The notes: a model not told the origin generated them from the sequence alone. A stretch of DNA of 64,000 bases from Chryseobacterium ureilyticum (GCF_900156735.1 NZ_FTOL01000006.1:208715-272714), one strand, 5' to 3'; counted from the first letter of the stretch, positions 17,188-26,348 are shown. Program-made: numbers and translations.

Positions 17188-17904
17188 ATGAACGTACTTA
17201 ATTTACTTTTTACCAAAGACGGATTGATCTATCAGATTGTTAAAAACAAAAGCATTCTGGAAGAGAAATCTTATTTTGTGACTGAAGAAACACCCGCCAA
17301 TCTTATTGAAGAACAGCTGGATGAAGTTCTTATCAAACAACGCTTTGATGAAATTCAGGTGATCTCCGCACTGAATCATTTTACCCTGATGCCAGAAGGT
17401 TTTTCTGAGCATGATGCAGGATTTGACTTAATTTCTTTCAATGCTCCGGCTGATAGAGAGAAAGAGGAACTGATGCTTTCCATCAACAAAAAATTTAATA
17501 TTCAGTTTTACTATACTTTCCCAAAAAACTATTATAAGAAGATCAAAGAACTTGCTATCCCGGTACATTTTAATTTTTCCGGAGAAAAGTTTCTAAGCTC
17601 TATCAATAATAAAAATAATAAGGAAATTCACATTAACCTTTATCATAATCAATGTGAGTTTTTTGCCATAGACAACAAAAAGATTATTCTTTACAACAAC
17701 CTTGATGTGAATTCTGAAGTTGATTTCCTTTACTTTGTGATGTTTACACTGAGCAAAATCGGTTTTGGAATCAATGAAACAAGTTTCTATGCTTATGGAG
17801 AAACTACAGAGAATGAAACATTCATTTCCGAACTTCAAAAGTTTGTAAAGAATCTAAAAATTGTTTTTGACAATATTCCTAATAAGAATTTTATACTTAA
17901 TTAG
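17188..17904 (+). CDS. DUF3822 family protein
   Basis: The 238-residue protein matches the Bacteroidota DUF3822 family by its overall pattern: an N-terminal strand block LLFTKDGLIYQIVKNKSILEE, a middle FTLMPEGFSEHDAGFDL and a later IHINLYHNQCEFFAIDNKKI followed by LYFVMFTLSKIGF. The fold looks like a duplicated actin/PilM-like ATPase core without clear ATP motifs. The family is usually next to rsmD, as here (68 bp upstream of it). Function is unknown. Confidence 0.85.
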   Translation: MNVLNLLFTKDGLIYQIVKNKSILEEKSYFVTEETPANLIEEQLDEVLIKQRFDEIQVISALNHFTLMPEGFSEHDAGFDLISFNAPADREKEELMLSINKKFNIQFYYTFPKNYYKKIKELAIPVHFNFSGEKFLSSINNKNNKEIHINLYHNQCEFFAIDNKKIILYNNLDVNSEVDFLYFVMFTLSKIGFGINETSFYAYGETTENETFISELQKFVKNLKIVFDNIPNKNFILN

Positions 17905-17971
17905 ATTGTAGACTGCAGTTTATCTTAATAATCTGTCACCTATAATCTAGTCCCTAAACCCTAACAAAAAT

Positions 17972-18544
17972 ATGTTCAGAATAATATCCGGCAAATGGAA
18001 AGCCAAAAAAATTGCCGCTCCCAAAAACTTTGATGTAAGACCTACAACGGATTTTGCCAAAGAAGCCTTATTCAGTATTTTGGAAAACAAATACGATATG
18101 CAATCGATTTCAGTATTGGATCTTTTTGCAGGAATTGGTTCTATAACTTTGGAATTTGCTTCCAGAGGATGTCAGAATATAACGTCTGTAGAGATGAATC
18201 CAAAACATACTGCTTTCATCAATTCTACAGCTTCCGAATTGGATATGGCACTTCAGATCAATGTGCAGAGAGGTGATGTATTTGATTGGCTTAAAAAGTT
18301 CAGAAACAAAAAATCCTTTGAGATTGTTTTTTCTGATGCTCCTTTTGAAATGGAAGAAAAGAAATATTATGAGCTAATTTCCTTAGTTTTAAATAATAAA
18401 TATTTAAAGGAAAACGGAGTTCTTATTGTAGAACATCAAAGCCGTATGAAACTTGAACATCCAAATTTAGTAGACACCAGAAAATACGGGAACGTAAGTT
18501 TCAGTTTTTTTGAACCAAATAAAGAAGATAATCAGGAACTTTAG
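17972..18544 (+). CDS. rsmD: 16S rRNA m2G966 methyltransferase RsmD
   Basis: RsmD methylates G966 of 16S rRNA using S-adenosylmethionine. The protein starts with MFRIISGKWKAKKIAAP and has RPTTDFAKEALFSIL, both diagnostic. The SAM motif I is VLDLFAGIGSITLEF, motif II is VEMNPKH, and the catalytic DPPY/F motif is present as DAPFEM, with Ala replacing the first Pro. At 190 residues it is normal length. Its stop overlaps the convergent hxlR-type gene by 4 bases. Confidence 0.93.
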   Translation: MFRIISGKWKAKKIAAPKNFDVRPTTDFAKEALFSILENKYDMQSISVLDLFAGIGSITLEFASRGCQNITSVEMNPKHTAFINSTASELDMALQINVQRGDVFDWLKKFRNKKSFEIVFSDAPFEMEEKKYYELISLVLNNKYLKENGVLIVEHQSRMKLEHPNLVDTRKYGNVSFSFFEPNKEDNQEL

Positions 18545-18888
18545 TTCTTGATTATTTTTTTTGAATTGATAGGAGCTGCAATTCCCCATTGGGTAATAGC
18601 TTCTAATACCGGGAGCAATGTTTTTCCAAAATCCGTTAAAGTATATTCTACCATCAAAGGTGGCTTTTCCGTATATACTTTTCTATCTATGATATTATCT
18701 TCTTCCAGTTGTTTAAGCTGAAGACTCAATGTTCTTTCCGTAATTGTCGGAATAACTTTCCTTAATTCATTATATCTTTTAGCTCCATTGATAAGGTGGT
18801 GCAAAATTACAGCCTTCCATTTTCCGCCTATAAACCTCATGGTAACACTTGTACAGCATGGGTAAGATTTGTTGTCTATGATATACAT
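18541..18888 (-). CDS. HxlR-family winged-helix transcriptional regulator
   Basis: The 115-residue protein shows the whole HxlR domain: CTSVTMRFIGGKWKAVILHHL, YNELRKVIPTITERTLSLQL and VEYTLTDFGKTLLPVLEAI. The Cys in the SYPCCT region at the N-terminus matches the redox-sensing Cys of YodB-type members, with a second adjacent Cys here. It is divergent from a nitroreductase gene and an inverted-repeat operator lies between them, so thiol- or quinone-responsive control of that gene is likely. Confidence 0.92.
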   Translation of the reverse strand: MYIIDNKSYPCCTSVTMRFIGGKWKAVILHHLINGAKRYNELRKVIPTITERTLSLQLKQLEEDNIIDRKVYTEKPPLMVEYTLTDFGKTLLPVLEAITQWGIAAPINSKKIIKN

Positions 18889-18889
18889 T

Positions 18890-18969
18890 TTTATACTATC
18901 CTTTTTTACCGTTATTGCAAAGTTAATAAACTTAAATTAATTTTGTAACTATAGAAATGATAGTATAAA
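18890..18969. promoter_or_regulatory. Divergent promoter region with HxlR-type operators
   Basis: An 11-bp perfect inverted repeat (TTTATACTATC at 18890-18900; GATAGTATAAA at 18959-18969) flanks the whole region. A compact dyad ACTAT-N7-ATAGT lies at 18948-18964, just after a TAATTTTG -7 box (18938-18945) whose TTG -33 box is at 18915-18917. The placement over the start site of the nitroreductase gene fits repression by the adjacent HxlR protein, and the sequence recalls the TACTA/TAGTA sites of YodB. Confidence 0.65.
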
Positions 18970-18972
18970 ATT

Positions 18973-19572
18973 ATGAACTTTTTAGACAAAATGAAAACAA
19001 GGTATACTGTGAAAAAGTATAACCCACAAGGAAACATCAACGAAGAGCAAATTTCTCAACTGAAAGAAATTTTGAATCTTAGCCCTTCTTCCATTAACAG
19101 CCAACCATGGAATTTTATCTTTGTAAATCGTGGTGAACTGAAAGATCAGCTTGCAGAAGTTTCTTTCATCAATAAAGAGAAAGTATTAGACTGCAGTCAT
19201 CTCATTATTTTCCAGGTCCTTAAAAATCCTGAAGATTTTGAAAAACAAATTGAAGAAAACTTACCGGAAGGCGCTGTTAATTATTACAAAAACAGAGTAA
19301 AGCCTAAAGGTAATGAGTTTGTAAAATCATGGCTGGGACATCAGGTGTATTTATCACTAGGAGTACTTCTTTCAGCATGTGCAGATATGGAAATAGATTC
19401 AACACCTATGGAAGGTATAGAGCCTGAACACTATGATGAGATTCTGAAAAATGATAAATACGAAACTTTGTTTGCCGTTGCCATCGGAGAAAAATTAGAC
19501 ACAGATACCAATCAGCCTAAATTCAATCCAAAAACAAGATTAAAAGCTGAGAAAGTAATCTTGGAAGCATAG
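18973..19572 (+). CDS. Nitroreductase-family NAD(P)H oxidoreductase
   Basis: This 199-residue FMN enzyme has the family layout: MKTRYTVKKYNPQG near the start, the FMN-contacting SPSSINSQPWNFIFV, and a C-terminal EGIEPEHYDEIL...FAVAIGEK with the usual G-x-P/GE block. Related NfsB/DrgA proteins reduce quinones, nitroaromatics or flavins. It is divergently transcribed from an HxlR regulator with operator-like repeats between them, pointing to induction by electrophiles or oxidants. Confidence 0.9.
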   Translation: MNFLDKMKTRYTVKKYNPQGNINEEQISQLKEILNLSPSSINSQPWNFIFVNRGELKDQLAEVSFINKEKVLDCSHLIIFQVLKNPEDFEKQIEENLPEGAVNYYKNRVKPKGNEFVKSWLGHQVYLSLGVLLSACADMEIDSTPMEGIEPEHYDEILKNDKYETLFAVAIGEKLDTDTNQPKFNPKTRLKAEKVILEA

Positions 19573-19592
19573 TTTTTAAACACAAATTGTAT

Positions 19593-19724
19593 GAACTTTC
19601 ACACAAATAGCCATAAATATCTGTGAAAATCTGTGAGATCTGTGGGAAATAAAAAACTTATACCTTCTGCATAATTTGCGACTTGACGTTTTTGAGATTG
19701 ATTCGCTTCACTCGCAATGACAAA
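19593..19724. repeat. Dispersed flavobacterial spacer repeats
   Basis: Two recognisable repeat types sit in tandem: CACAAATAGCC...ATCTGTGAAAATCTGTGAGATCTGTGGG (about 19600-19648), with three internal ATCTGTG units, and a GAGATTGATTCGCTTCACTCGCAATGACAAA-like segment (about 19694-19724). Both resemble noncoding repeats I know from flavobacterial genomes. There is no gene. Confidence 0.5.
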
Positions 19725-19730
19725 GGAAAG

Positions 19731-19761
19731 AAAAAAGTCTGCTTCCAAATGAGGCAGACTT
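19731..19761 (-). terminator. Terminator of murI
   Basis: On the minus strand AAGTCTGC pairs with GCAGACTT around an 11-base loop and a T6 tract follows. It is only 5 bp beyond the murI stop. Confidence 0.8.
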
Positions 19762-19765
19762 TTAT

Positions 19766-20596
19766 TTATAATACTTTAAATTCTAAATCAATGGTTTTAC
19801 CGAAGAACTTCTTAGAGATCTTCTCAAAGTTTTTGGTAAGATCGGAAAGATAGAAATGATAATTCGGTTTTGGATTGTTGTCATTCAGAAGGTTATACTT
19901 ATCCAGAATAATCTTGAGATGATTGGCAACAATATTAGGTGAGTCGATAACACGAACTCTGTTTCCGTAATACTGCTTAATTTCATCAATTAACAATGGA
20001 TAATGGGTACATCCTAAAATCAATGTTTCAATATTCTTAAGTTTATTATTACTTAGATAATTGTAAATAATAGCATGCGTTATCGGATGGTTTTTGAATC
20101 CTTCTTCAATGGCAGGAACCAATAAAGGTGTCGCCAATTCATCCACTTTAATCCATTTATTATGCTTTCGGATACTTTTTTTATAAAGTCCTGAGTTCAC
20201 TGTAGCTTTCGTAGCAATCACTCCAACATTATTATGGATTTCATAGGAAACTTTTTCTGCAACGGGATTGATCACGTCAATTACAGGAACTCTTCCCGCA
20301 ACGGATTGCATTACTTCATTTAAAGCATTTGCGGTAGCCGTATTACAGGCAATTACAATCGCTTTGCAGTTCTGCTCCAGAAGGAAATTCGTAATTTTTG
20401 TAGAATATTCTATAATCGCTTCTTTAGACTTTTCGCCATACGGAAGGTGCTTTGTATCTCCAAAATAGATCAGGTCTTCATTAGGAAGAAGTCTTTTAAT
20501 CTCTTTGGCAACGGTAAGTCCTCCTACTCCACTATCAAAAATACCGATAGGCTGGCTAGATGAAAGATGCGAATAATCTTGTTTTTTAGTTTTCAA
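19766..20596 (-). CDS. murI: Glutamate racemase
   Basis: MurI makes D-glutamate for peptidoglycan. The motifs are complete: IGIFDSGVGGLTV, IYFGDTKHLPYG, VIACNTATA (first catalytic Cys) and LILGCTHYPLL (second catalytic Cys with its His). No ATG exists before the core; the frame offers only TTG codons at 20596 and 20617. I prefer TTG 20596 (LKTKKQDYSHLS as the N-terminus), because MKTKKQ-type starts fit homologues as I recall them. The ending FGKTIDLEFKVL is normal. It appears to be transcribed alone. Confidence 0.92.
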   Translation of the reverse strand: MKTKKQDYSHLSSSQPIGIFDSGVGGLTVAKEIKRLLPNEDLIYFGDTKHLPYGEKSKEAIIEYSTKITNFLLEQNCKAIVIACNTATANALNEVMQSVAGRVPVIDVINPVAEKVSYEIHNNVGVIATKATVNSGLYKKSIRKHNKWIKVDELATPLLVPAIEEGFKNHPITHAIIYNYLSNNKLKNIETLILGCTHYPLLIDEIKQYYGNRVRVIDSPNIVANHLKIILDKYNLLNDNNPKPNYHFYLSDLTKNFEKISKKFFGKTIDLEFKVL

Positions 20597-20717
20597 ATGA
20601 ACTGAAATTTTATACAAAATTAATGAATTTACGTTGTATTTACATTGTATTATATTTTATTTAATACAACATTCTTGAGCTACTACAACTCACTTACATT
20701 AAGTGATAATATGAAAA

Positions 20718-21842
20718 TTAAACTATAAATAAATCAGAAGCAATTCCGTCCGCCATGAACCAATGTTTTTCAGGAATTTTTAAATGATCATTTTCAACCA
20801 TCAAAACTCCGTCTTCTATTTTTTGCTTCGTTTCATTATCGAAATGCTCAAGGAATCTATCATTAAATTTCTCTTTCAGACTTTTCACGTCTACTCCCCA
20901 AATCGTTCTTAAGCCAATCATAATCATTTCATTAAACTGGTCTTTAAGAGAAAGAATTTCCTCTTCTTTAGCTAAAAGTTTTTCATTGAGCTTTTTAATA
21001 TATTGCTGATTATTGGCAACATTCCAGCTTCTCACATCAAAGCCGTTATAGGAATGTGCCGATGGACCTATTCCAAGATATTCCTGATACTTCCAATAAG
21101 CAGAATTGTGTCTGGAATAGAAACCAGGTTTGGCAAAATTTGAAACTTCATAGTGCTCAAAACCGTTATCTTTTAAGAAGTCTGATAAATAGTAGAACTC
21201 TCTGTTTTGCTCTTCTTCTCTCGGGCTTTTCACTTTTCCTTTTGAAATCCAGTTTTCTAAAGCTGTTTTAGGCTCAACCGTCAAGGCATAAGAGGAAATA
21301 TGAGGCACTTCCAATGCTATCGTTTTGTGTAAGTTTTCCTTCCAGATCTCAAGGTTGGATGTAGGTGAACCGTAGATCAAATCGATACTCAGATTTTCAA
21401 ATCCAAAATCCTGAGCACGTTTTATCGATCCTTCAGCTTCTGAAGCTGTATGGGCACGATTCATCAGTTTTAAATCTTCTTCAAAAAAACTTTGAGTACC
21501 TATTGACAGACGATTCACAGGTGTTCCGGCAAGTTGTTTTAAAAAACTCTTATCCAGATCATCAGGATTCGCTTCCAGAGTAATTTCAATATCTTTTTCA
21601 AAGCTGAAATGATGTAAAACTTCGTCAATTAAAGAATTGATCTCGTCCACTGAAAGAATAGACGGAGTTCCGCCGCCAAAGTATAAAGATTTCAGGTTTT
21701 TATTTTGTAATTCACCTTTTCTGAGCTGTATTTCTGCTTTCATCGCACGAAGCATTTCGTCCTTAAAATTAAGCGACGTTGAAAAGTGAAAGTTACAATA
21801 GCTGCATTTCTGCTTACAGAATGGAATGTGAATATATATCAT
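20718..21842 (-). CDS. hemW: Radical SAM heme chaperone HemW
   Basis: The 374-residue protein has the HemN/HemW radical SAM motif CKQKCSYCNF at residues ~9-17 (CxxxCxxC), then LYFGGGTPSIL, SIGTQSF and ENLSIDLIYGSPT. It lacks the N-terminal extension of true coproporphyrinogen dehydrogenase HemN, and the VSNFAKPG and RHNSAYW block is typical of HemW, which inserts heme into respiratory enzymes. The first residues (MIYIHIPFC) make the start unambiguous. Confidence 0.93.
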   Translation of the reverse strand: MIYIHIPFCKQKCSYCNFHFSTSLNFKDEMLRAMKAEIQLRKGELQNKNLKSLYFGGGTPSILSVDEINSLIDEVLHHFSFEKDIEITLEANPDDLDKSFLKQLAGTPVNRLSIGTQSFFEEDLKLMNRAHTASEAEGSIKRAQDFGFENLSIDLIYGSPTSNLEIWKENLHKTIALEVPHISSYALTVEPKTALENWISKGKVKSPREEEQNREFYYLSDFLKDNGFEHYEVSNFAKPGFYSRHNSAYWKYQEYLGIGPSAHSYNGFDVRSWNVANNQQYIKKLNEKLLAKEEEILSLKDQFNEMIMIGLRTIWGVDVKSLKEKFNDRFLEHFDNETKQKIEDGVLMVENDHLKIPEKHWFMADGIASDLFIV

Positions 21843-21893
21843 AAAAAAAGCCCTGAAAAAATTCAGAGCTCAAATTTATTTAAATTAAATTGA

Positions 21894-22844
21894 TTAATAT
21901 CTATATCCTCTAACATTAATAAAGTTATCGAAGTTATAACCAAGACCAATCATGAAACTGTTTCCTCCATATTTCTGAATATCAGATAATCCAAGGTTGT
22001 AAGTAGCTCCAATCATGAACTTGTTGAATCTTACTTTAACAATCGGAGCGATTTCCAATTGCTGGCTGTCGAATCTATTCTGAGCGGCTCTGTAGCTTAC
22101 CCCAAATGAGAATGCGTTAATATCATTAGAGAATGTAGCCATTAGGTTATAATCCATTACTCTTGTTGAGTTTGTATTCAGGTTGATCATCGCAGCTGGA
22201 GTCAACATGATGTTATCAGCAATATGCCAGTTATATCCTAAGTTTAAGAAGAACTTAATCGGAGAAGGCTCATATCCGTTTACGATAGGTTTATCATTAC
22301 CTAGAGCAATATCATTTACCGAAACTCCACCAAATAGATTTCTGTAAGTAGCAGCCAAACCGAAGTTTGCATAAGCCATGAAAATATTACTTTCTTTTCC
22401 TACTAATAGAGGGTCATTCTGTTCTTCAGTATTGATTTTTGAGTAATCAAAATTTCTGTTGTAAAAACTTACACTGGTACCGAAAGAGAATTGATCTTTT
22501 CTGTCTCCCTCACTACTTAGTGGAATAAAGTATGAAGCACCTGCTGTAACACCGCCAGAAGACTCTGCTCCGTTACTGTCTCTGAATACTGTAAGACCGG
22601 CACCTACTCTATCGAATATGTTAGCATTGATTCCCACTGATTGTACGTTCGGGGATTCGCTGAATTTTGAAAATTGCTTTTGATAAATGGCATTGAGCTG
22701 TACGTAGTCTGTTTTACCGTACTGAGCTGGGTTGAACAGGAAATCACCATCCAAAAGATACTGTTGATAATATGGTAGTGATTCTTGTGCTTTGTATGCA
22801 TTTGACAAAAGAGCTAAACATACGATAGCATATAGTTTTCTCAT
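21894..22844 (-). CDS. PorP/SprF-family type IX secretion membrane protein
   Basis: This outer-membrane barrel starts with signal MRKLYAIVCLALLSNAYKAQ. I chose 22844 over the in-frame ATG at 22862, since the shorter form begins with a canonical signal. PESLP-like YYQQYLLDGDFLFNPAQYG follows, the PorP/SprF hallmark (Q-x-Y-L-x-N-P-A). Repeated strands run to a terminal GYNFDNFINVRGYRY. PorP/SprF proteins anchor or export specific type IX cargo such as gliding adhesins. No adhesin gene is adjacent, so its partner is elsewhere. Confidence 0.9.
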   Translation of the reverse strand: MRKLYAIVCLALLSNAYKAQESLPYYQQYLLDGDFLFNPAQYGKTDYVQLNAIYQKQFSKFSESPNVQSVGINANIFDRVGAGLTVFRDSNGAESSGGVTAGASYFIPLSSEGDRKDQFSFGTSVSFYNRNFDYSKINTEEQNDPLLVGKESNIFMAYANFGLAATYRNLFGGVSVNDIALGNDKPIVNGYEPSPIKFFLNLGYNWHIADNIMLTPAAMINLNTNSTRVMDYNLMATFSNDINAFSFGVSYRAAQNRFDSQQLEIAPIVKVRFNKFMIGATYNLGLSDIQKYGGNSFMIGLGYNFDNFINVRGYRY

Positions 22845-22895
22845 AACAAATCTTGATTTCAATTCAACAAATATAAAAAAATTCTCAATATATTT

Positions 22896-23969
22896 TTAGT
22901 TTTCCAAATAATTTCTCCATTTTTTTACAGCATCCGCCATATCTTTGGGCATTGGGCTTTCAAAATATAATTCCTTTTTTGTTGTTGGGTGTATAAATCC
23001 AAGGGTATGTGCATGCAAAGCGTGTCTTGGCAAAATTTCAAAGACATTTTTAATAAATTGTTTGTATTTGGGAAGATTCACTCCTCTTAAAGGGGTATGC
23101 CCTTCATACCTCTCATCATTGAACAATGTATGCCCTATATGTTTGAAATGCGCCCTGATCTGGTGAGTTCTACCGGTTTCAAGCTTACATTCCACCCAGG
23201 TCATATATTTGAATCTTTCTAACACCTTATAATGCGTAACAGCATGTTTTCCCTGGCTTCCGTCTTCGTAAACAGACATCTGCATTCTGTTTTTAGGGTG
23301 CCTTCCAATATGTCCTCTGATTGTTCCTTCTTCATCCTTAGGATTCCCCCAGACAAAAGCCCAGTACAGTCTTTTAGTCGTGCGGTTAAAGAACTGCTTT
23401 GCAAGAAAACTTAATGCATATTCATTTTTAGCAATCACCAGAAGACCGGAAGTATCTTTATCAATCCTGTGAACAAGTCCTACCCTGTCAAGATCTGACT
23501 TTTGTCCGTTCTTTTCAAAATGATATGCCAATGCATTTACCAATGTACCATCCCAATTTCCGTGTCCCGGATGTACTACCATTCCCGGTTCTTTATCTAC
23601 TACTACCAGATCATCATCTTCATAAACGATATTTACAGGGATATCCTGTGGAATAATCACATTTTCCCTTGGCGGACGGGTTAACAATATAGAGATATTA
23701 TCTCCGGGTTTCACTCGGTAATTCTGCTTTACGGCAGTACCATTCACTATAACGTTTCCAGCCCTGCAGGTCTGAGAAATTTTATTCCTTGAAGAATTCT
23801 GGCGATGTATTAAAAGAAATTTATCAATTCTTAATGACTCCTGCCCAGGATCTACAGTGATATTAAGATGTTCATATAAACCTTTATTTTCCTCATCAAT
23901 ATCGATATTATCAATACTATTGGAATCCAATAATTCTTCGTCTAAAAAATCTTCGTTATCTTCTGACAT
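22896..23969 (-). CDS. RluA/RluD-family pseudouridine synthase
   Basis: An S4 RNA-binding domain (residues ~33-95: IDKFLLIHRQNSSRNKI and AGNVIVNGTAV) precedes the synthase domain with VGLVHRIDKDTSGLLVIAKN; the catalytic Asp is in HRIDKDTSG. GRTHQIRAHF and LPRHALHAHTLGFIHP complete the RluD-type signature. These enzymes modify 23S rRNA (RluD at 1911/1915/1917). An acidic ~25-residue N-terminal extension (DNEDFLDEELLDSN) is a lineage feature. I start at ATG 23969; an ATG seven codons upstream is less likely. It follows the PASTA gene by 72 bp. Confidence 0.93.
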   Translation of the reverse strand: MSEDNEDFLDEELLDSNSIDNIDIDEENKGLYEHLNITVDPGQESLRIDKFLLIHRQNSSRNKISQTCRAGNVIVNGTAVKQNYRVKPGDNISILLTRPPRENVIIPQDIPVNIVYEDDDLVVVDKEPGMVVHPGHGNWDGTLVNALAYHFEKNGQKSDLDRVGLVHRIDKDTSGLLVIAKNEYALSFLAKQFFNRTTKRLYWAFVWGNPKDEEGTIRGHIGRHPKNRMQMSVYEDGSQGKHAVTHYKVLERFKYMTWVECKLETGRTHQIRAHFKHIGHTLFNDERYEGHTPLRGVNLPKYKQFIKNVFEILPRHALHAHTLGFIHPTTKKELYFESPMPKDMADAVKKWRNYLEN

Positions 23970-24041
23970 TGTATTTATTTCTTTACACAAAAGGCTTCAA
24001 CATTTGCAGTTGAAGCCAGTATTTATTATATTAATATGTTC

Positions 24042-25136
24042 TTATTCTACGACTACTTTCTTAGCCTTTGGTTTTTGAACAGGCTGTTGTGTAGTGGTTG
24101 AAGCAGCAGGTTTAGCTGCACTTCCTGCATTAGCAGAATTATTAGTAGAAGTTTTAGCCTTCTCTGTTCCTGAACTTGAAGGTTTAGGAGTTGTTGACTG
24201 AGGCTTAGGAGTTTCAGTTTTTGGTGCTTCTACTTTTGGAGTTTCTCTTTTAGGAGCAGGTGGAGGAACCACAGGTGCTTCATAAACAGGTTCGTTATGA
24301 ACTTCTTCATATCGTACAGGTGGTAAAGAAGTATCTACCTTCATACGATAAATAGAATTCAGCTGTTCTACTTTTGCTCTAAGCTCTGCTGGAGTTCTCT
24401 TACTAGCCCAAAGGTCAATCTGCATTCCTTGGTCACGAACATCTCCCGGAGCCGGATCCTGATAGTAAATAATATCAGATTCATCCTTACCTCCATCTTC
24501 ATGTTCTACCAATCCTACTTCAAACATACTCTTCGTAATGACAGCTCTGGCTTCTTTTACAGAAAGTCCCACCACATTAGGAATAGAGATATTTCTCATC
24601 GGTCCTGATCCCACCACTACATCAATAACGGAGAATCTAGGAAGGCGAGCCCCTGGATTTACAGCATTTCCTTTATATAAAATTCTTAAAAGGGCATCCT
24701 TTTGAATACTAGGCTCATAAATAGTGTCTCCAATTTTAAGACCTACCTGATCCAATCTCTGGAAAGCAAGACCTGAATATTTATTAATTACATCCGGAAC
24801 AGCAATCTGAGCCCATGTTCTAGGGTTCACTTTAAGACGTACCGTTCTTCCATCCTTTACACGGGAACCCGGTGCTGGATAGATTTGTAAAACCTGAAAT
24901 GGTCTGTATTTCGGATCATAATTAGCGCTGTCTACTTCATATTCCAAACCTGTATCATCTAAAATTTTAACAGCATCATGCACAGATTTATTAACTACAT
25001 TGGGAACAGGAATCTCCTGACCGTGATTAGTATGGTACTCCAACCAGCGAAACGTAAGCCATACAAGACCCACGAAAACACCGACAGCCACAACTACATT
25101 CAGTAAAACTTTCCAATTGAAAAGTGATTTAAGCAT
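24042..25136 (-). CDS. PASTA-domain membrane protein
   Basis: One transmembrane helix near the N-terminus (VLLNVVVAVGVFVGLVWLTF) leads to three periplasmic PASTA units, recognised by IPVPNVVNKSVHDA, IAVPDVINKYSGLA and ISIPNVVGLSVKEA with their conserved closing G-x-V blocks. A Pro/Thr/Lys/Ala-rich low-complexity tail fills the last ~90 residues. PASTA domains bind peptidoglycan or muropeptides. I start at ATG 25136, because the 23 extra residues from 25205 form an unlikely second hydrophobic stretch. No kinase domain is attached. It is divergent from ddl. Confidence 0.9.
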   Translation of the reverse strand: MLKSLFNWKVLLNVVVAVGVFVGLVWLTFRWLEYHTNHGQEIPVPNVVNKSVHDAVKILDDTGLEYEVDSANYDPKYRPFQVLQIYPAPGSRVKDGRTVRLKVNPRTWAQIAVPDVINKYSGLAFQRLDQVGLKIGDTIYEPSIQKDALLRILYKGNAVNPGARLPRFSVIDVVVGSGPMRNISIPNVVGLSVKEARAVITKSMFEVGLVEHEDGGKDESDIIYYQDPAPGDVRDQGMQIDLWASKRTPAELRAKVEQLNSIYRMKVDTSLPPVRYEEVHNEPVYEAPVVPPPAPKRETPKVEAPKTETPKPQSTTPKPSSSGTEKAKTSTNNSANAGSAAKPAASTTTQQPVQKPKAKKVVVE

Positions 25137-25243
25137 ACTTAAAAATACTTTAATTACAACGGCAAATATAGCTAATAATTTTAGAATGCGCTTTTTATTT
25201 AACACAATTCATTTTTGATTTGAAAATTTCCCGATTTCCCATA

Positions 25244-25270
25244 TTGCAATACATAAAATGTTTAAATTTG
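25244..25270 (+). promoter_or_regulatory. Promoter of ddl
   Basis: TTG at 25244-25246 is followed after 16 bp by TAAATTTG at 25263-25270, an exact -7 match. It is about 22 bp upstream of the ddl start. Confidence 0.6.
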
Positions 25271-25292
25271 CCTTAATTGATACTATATGGTT

Positions 25293-26282
25293 ATGAACAA
25301 AAAAAGTGTTGCCGTAGTAATGGGGGGCTATTCTGATGAATATGTTGTATCCTTAAAAAGCGGACAATTAATCTATGATTCCTTAGACAGAAATCTGTAT
25401 GACGTATATAAAGTAGTAGTCCTTAAAGATGAATGGTATTTTTTAGGAGAAAATGATAAGAAATACGAAATCAACAGAGGGGATTTTTCTGTTACCTTAG
25501 ATAATGGAAATACTTTAAAATTTGATGTCTGCTTTAATATTATCCACGGAACTCCTGGTGAAAACGGAATTCTTCAGGCTTATTGGGATGCTATAGGTCA
25601 ACAATATACTGGATGTGATTTTTACCAAAGCGCTCTTACATTTAATAAAAAAGACACTCTTGCTGTCCTTTCAAAATATGGAATTCCTTCCGCAAAAAGT
25701 ATTTATTTAAGACAAGGTGAAAATATTGATGTTGATACCATTGTAGAAGAACTTGGGCTTCCGGTATTTGTAAAACCAAATCAATCCGGATCTTCTTTAG
25801 GAATTTCAAAAGTGAAAGAGAAATCTGAACTGATTACTGCTACAGAAGTTGCTTTCAAAGAAGACAGTGAGATTCTGATCGAAAGTTTCTTAAATGGAAT
25901 GGAAGTTTCTGTAGGAGTTATTGATTTTAAAGGAGAAACAATTGTTCTGGGAATCACTGAAATTGTTCCTACGAATGAATTTTTCGATTATGAAGCGAAA
26001 TATGAAGGAGCTTCAGAAGAAATTACCCCGGCTAGAATAGATGAAGAAACCACAAAAAGAGTGGAAGAAATTGCAAAAAGAGCTTATAATTCACTTGGAA
26101 TGAGTGGGTTTTCAAGAAGCGAATATATCCTGATGGACGGCATTCCTTATATGCTTGAAATGAATACCAATCCTGGATTCTCTCCTGCAAGTATTCTTCC
26201 CCAACAGGCAAAACATTACGGAATTTCCATCATGGATCTTTGTGGAAATGAAGTTGAAAAAGCATTAAATAAAAGAAAATAG
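25293..26282 (+). CDS. ddl: D-alanine--D-alanine ligase
   Basis: Ddl joins two D-Ala residues with ATP for peptidoglycan. The N-terminal SVAVVMGGYSDEYVVSLKSG is the first substrate motif (usually GG-S-E-VS, here with Y-DE). FNIIHGTPGENG, LPVFVKPNQSGSSLGIS (ATP-grasp) and YMLEMNTNPGFSPASI (Asn/Glu metal ligands) follow. I prefer ATG 25293 to the ATG two codons upstream, since MNKKSVAVVMGG is the common start. With murI and the PASTA gene nearby this is a small envelope neighbourhood. Confidence 0.95.
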   Translation: MNKKSVAVVMGGYSDEYVVSLKSGQLIYDSLDRNLYDVYKVVVLKDEWYFLGENDKKYEINRGDFSVTLDNGNTLKFDVCFNIIHGTPGENGILQAYWDAIGQQYTGCDFYQSALTFNKKDTLAVLSKYGIPSAKSIYLRQGENIDVDTIVEELGLPVFVKPNQSGSSLGISKVKEKSELITATEVAFKEDSEILIESFLNGMEVSVGVIDFKGETIVLGITEIVPTNEFFDYEAKYEGASEEITPARIDEETTKRVEEIAKRAYNSLGMSGFSRSEYILMDGIPYMLEMNTNPGFSPASILPQQAKHYGISIMDLCGNEVEKALNKRK

Positions 26283-26348
26283 ATAGTAGAAGCTAGAAAT
26301 TAAAAAAATTAAGAAATAATTGATAGCGTAAATTATAACTCATACAAC

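Noticed and set aside
19766..20268. Possible frameshift in murI because of the missing ATG
   Set aside because: All catalytic motifs are in one frame and TTG starts are allowed, so the gene is intact.
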